This document shows positions 39,413 to 40,510 of a DNA stretch of 40,510 bases, one piece after another. Location of the stretch: positions 1-40,510 of the forward strand of contig JARFRB010000132.1 in the NCBI GenBank assembly GCA_029287455.1, in the 5' to 3' direction. A program made the position numbers and the translations under genes. The notes below the pieces were generated by a model that ran no database searches, was not told the DNA's origin, and saw only the letters and a list, made by a program, of their open reading frames with translations. The stretch comes from Pelagibius litoralis (GTDB taxonomy: Bacteria > Pseudomonadota > Alphaproteobacteria > Kiloniellales > DSM-21159). Numbering within the stretch: position 1 is the stretch's first letter; every line of letters begins with the position of its first letter.

Positions 39413-40029
39413 CCCCCAAAGAACTCTGTTCGCGCGTCCGGGTGATCCCAGTCCTCGTGGTAGAGGAATTGGCGCATGCCGTTCCCATGGCGCGGGCCTT
39501 GGCGGGCGGGGGGCTGAGCGTCCTCGAAGTGACGCTGCGCAGCGCTTGCGCCCTGGATGCCATCCGTGCCATGCGCGAGGTGGTGCCTGAGGCCACAGTG
39601 GGTGCCGGCACCGTGCTCACCCCCGCTGATGTCCAGGCCTGCGAAGCTGCGGGCGCTCAATTCGCCGTTTCTCCCGGAGCAACGCCGGCTTTGCTCGACG
39701 CGGTGGAGGAGGCGGGCCTTCCCCTGCTGCCGGGGGCCGCCACGCCGACGGATATCATGGCTCTGGCGGCGCGCGGATATGACACGCTCAAATTCTTTCC
39801 GGCGGAGGCCGCGGGCGGTGTTGCCATGCTCAAGGCGCTGTCGGGGCCTTTGCCCGGCATAGCGTTCTGCCCGACCGGCGGGATCTCGCCCGCCAACGCC
39901 ATGGACTATCTGGCGCTGCCGAATGTTCTCTGTGTCGGGGGCTCTTGGGTGGTCCCGAAAGACGCGGTTGCCCGAGGCGATTGGTCGAGAGTGGCAGAAC
40001 TGGCCCATGAGGCCAGCTTGTTAGGCTGA
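39409..40029 (+). CDS. eda: 2-keto-3-deoxy-6-phosphogluconate aldolase
   Basis: Cleaves KDPG to pyruvate and glyceraldehyde 3-phosphate, finishing the Entner-Doudoroff pathway. The 206-residue class I aldolase has E40 in LEVTLRS, the phosphate region GAGTVLTP and the Schiff-base lysine K128 in YDTLKFFPAE. CPTGGISPANA completes the site. ATG 39409 overlaps the pgi stop in ATGA and is preceded by GGGGGGAGGG, so its translation is probably coupled to pgi. The longer open frame to 39277 lies inside pgi. Confidence 0.97.
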   Translation: MTPKELCSRVRVIPVLVVEELAHAVPMARALAGGGLSVLEVTLRSACALDAIRAMREVVPEATVGAGTVLTPADVQACEAAGAQFAVSPGATPALLDAVEEAGLPLLPGAATPTDIMALAARGYDTLKFFPAEAAGGVAMLKALSGPLPGIAFCPTGGISPANAMDYLALPNVLCVGGSWVVPKDAVARGDWSRVAELAHEASLLG

Positions 40030-40046
40030 CTTTCTGTGTAAAAGCG

Positions 40047-40095
40047 AGCGGCGCGTCCTTCCTCACCGAGACCGGCAGGGAAAGAGCGCGCCGCT
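40047..40095. terminator. Probable bidirectional terminator between eda and the Gly-rich gene
   Basis: A 9-base perfect stem (40047-40055 with 40087-40095) surrounds a 31-base interior that can pair further with gaps. It separates two convergent genes. The T-tail GTTTCC on the plus strand is short, so strength is uncertain. Confidence 0.5.
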
Positions 40096-40111
40096 GTTTC
40101 CGCGGGGGCGA

Positions 40112-40510
40112 CTACTTGTCGCTGCCGCGGCCCCCACCATTGCCAGCATTGTCGCCGCGTCCTTGACCTTGGCCGTGGCCTTGACCGTGGCCCTGGCCAT
40201 TGCCGACGCCTTGGCCTTGGGCATTTCCGTTGTTGCCTTGGCCGCCGCCGCCATTGTTGCCGCCGCCTTGGCCATTGTTGGCTCCGCCATTACCGGAGCC
40301 CGTGCCGTCACCGTTGTTGTTGCCACCGCCGTTGCCGGGGTTTCCGGCATTGCCGTTGCCGTTGCCGGGACCGCCGCCGCCGCCGTCACCGCCGCCGTCG
40401 CCGTCACCGCCGCCGTCACCGCCGCCGTCGCCGTCACCGCCGCCGTCACCGTCACCGCCGCCGTCACCGTCACCGCCGCCGGAGCCGTCACCGCCGCCGG
40501 AGCCGTCACC
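40112..40510 (-). CDS. C-terminus of a Gly/Asp/Asn/Gln-rich low-complexity protein, 5' end outside window
   Basis: On the minus strand the frame open at the window edge and ending TAG at 40112-40114 encodes 132 residues without a start codon in view. The first part is six-residue repeats of the type GGGDGD or GGGDGS. It then turns Asn/Gln-rich (PGNGNGNAGN, GGGNNNGD, GQGHGQGHGQ) and ends GNGGGRGSDK. This frame is preferred to the Ala/Thr/Val-rich alternative because its stop, composition and repeat phase fit a secreted or surface glycine-rich protein. It lacks the spacing of RTX calcium nonapeptides. Function is unknown without the N-terminus. Confidence 0.65.
   Translation of the reverse strand, partial: GDGSGGGDGSGGGDGDGGGDGDGGGDGDGGGDGGGDGDGGGDGGGGGPGNGNGNAGNPGNGGGNNNGDGTGSGNGGANNGQGGGNNGGGGQGNNGNAQGQGVGNGQGHGQGHGQGQGRGDNAGNGGGRGSDK
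40371..40510 (-). repeat. Imperfect 18-base tandem repeat encoding GGGDGD/GGGDGS units
   Basis: On the minus strand, units close to GGCGGCGGTGACGGTGAC recur about seven times, with some units shortened by six bases. The array reaches the window edge and is likely longer. It is in frame with the Gly-rich protein and would change its length by whole residues if it slips. Confidence 0.75.

Noticed and set aside
40063-40509. Ala/Thr/Val-rich 148-residue minus-strand frame
   Set aside because: It is a shifted reading of the tandem repeat. The Gly/Asp frame ends with a natural non-repetitive tail (GRGSDK) and has biologically common composition.

Overview
The window looks like a chromosomal segment of a high-GC alphaproteobacterium, probably a Rhodospirillales-like environmental lineage. 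The S4 protein has the alphaproteobacterial N-terminus. The minus-strand order purC-purS-purQ-purL-bolA-grxD is typical of the class. One ribosome binding site is complementary to the alphaproteobacterial 16S rRNA tail. A complete Entner-Doudoroff gene set is present and no 6-phosphofructokinase is seen. I found no rRNA, tRNA, CRISPR array, insertion sequence or phage gene. No gene-free stretch exceeds about 300 bases.

Layout. 1-5627 (+): the end of a class II DAHP synthase, then nicotinate phosphoribosyltransferase, NAD synthetase and cysteinyl-tRNA synthetase. 5624-6832 (-): an M24-fold enzyme closely resembling the DMSP lyase DddP. 6999-9397 (+): citramalate synthase and TrmJ. 9394-10281 (-): a DMT exporter. 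10473-11087 (+): rpsD with its own promoter and terminator. 11183-15804 (-): the purine operon with bolA and grxD; purL carries an in-frame TAG at codon 52. 15937-24768: accessory and housekeeping genes, including an SMR efflux pump, a PhyH dioxygenase, a tandem winged-helix protein, an NpmA/KamB-like 16S rRNA A1408 methyltransferase, an HhH membrane protein, a secreted Cys-rich protein, several hydrolases, a gamma-glutamyltransferase and YpfJ. 25067-27025 (+): a group-1-type but divergent sigma-70 factor. 27195-29247 (+): a two-component pair. 29358-29438 (-): an unannotated-type 26-residue gene whose Shine-Dalgarno matches the whole 16S rRNA tail. 29608-34205: small membrane proteins, a lipoprotein hydrolase, a DUF1127 protein, a DUF1194 secreted protein and a phosphonate-monoesterase-like sulfatase. 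34429-40029 (+): zwf-edd-pgi-eda. 40112-end (-): the C-terminus of a Gly/Asp-rich protein.

How the genes work together. PncB and NadE form the salvage and final steps of NAD synthesis. PurC/S/Q/L cover middle steps of IMP synthesis, and BolA and Grx4 are known iron-sulfur partners. Zwf, Edd and Eda with Pgi form a full glucose-6-phosphate to pyruvate + glyceraldehyde-3-phosphate route.

The items most worth a second look are the NpmA-like methyltransferase (tryptophans and SAM residues conserved at the NpmA positions), the 26-residue gene with its maximal ribosome binding site, the purL nonsense codon and the DddP-like enzyme. All family assignments were made by reading motifs and from memory of family sequences; no database search was run.
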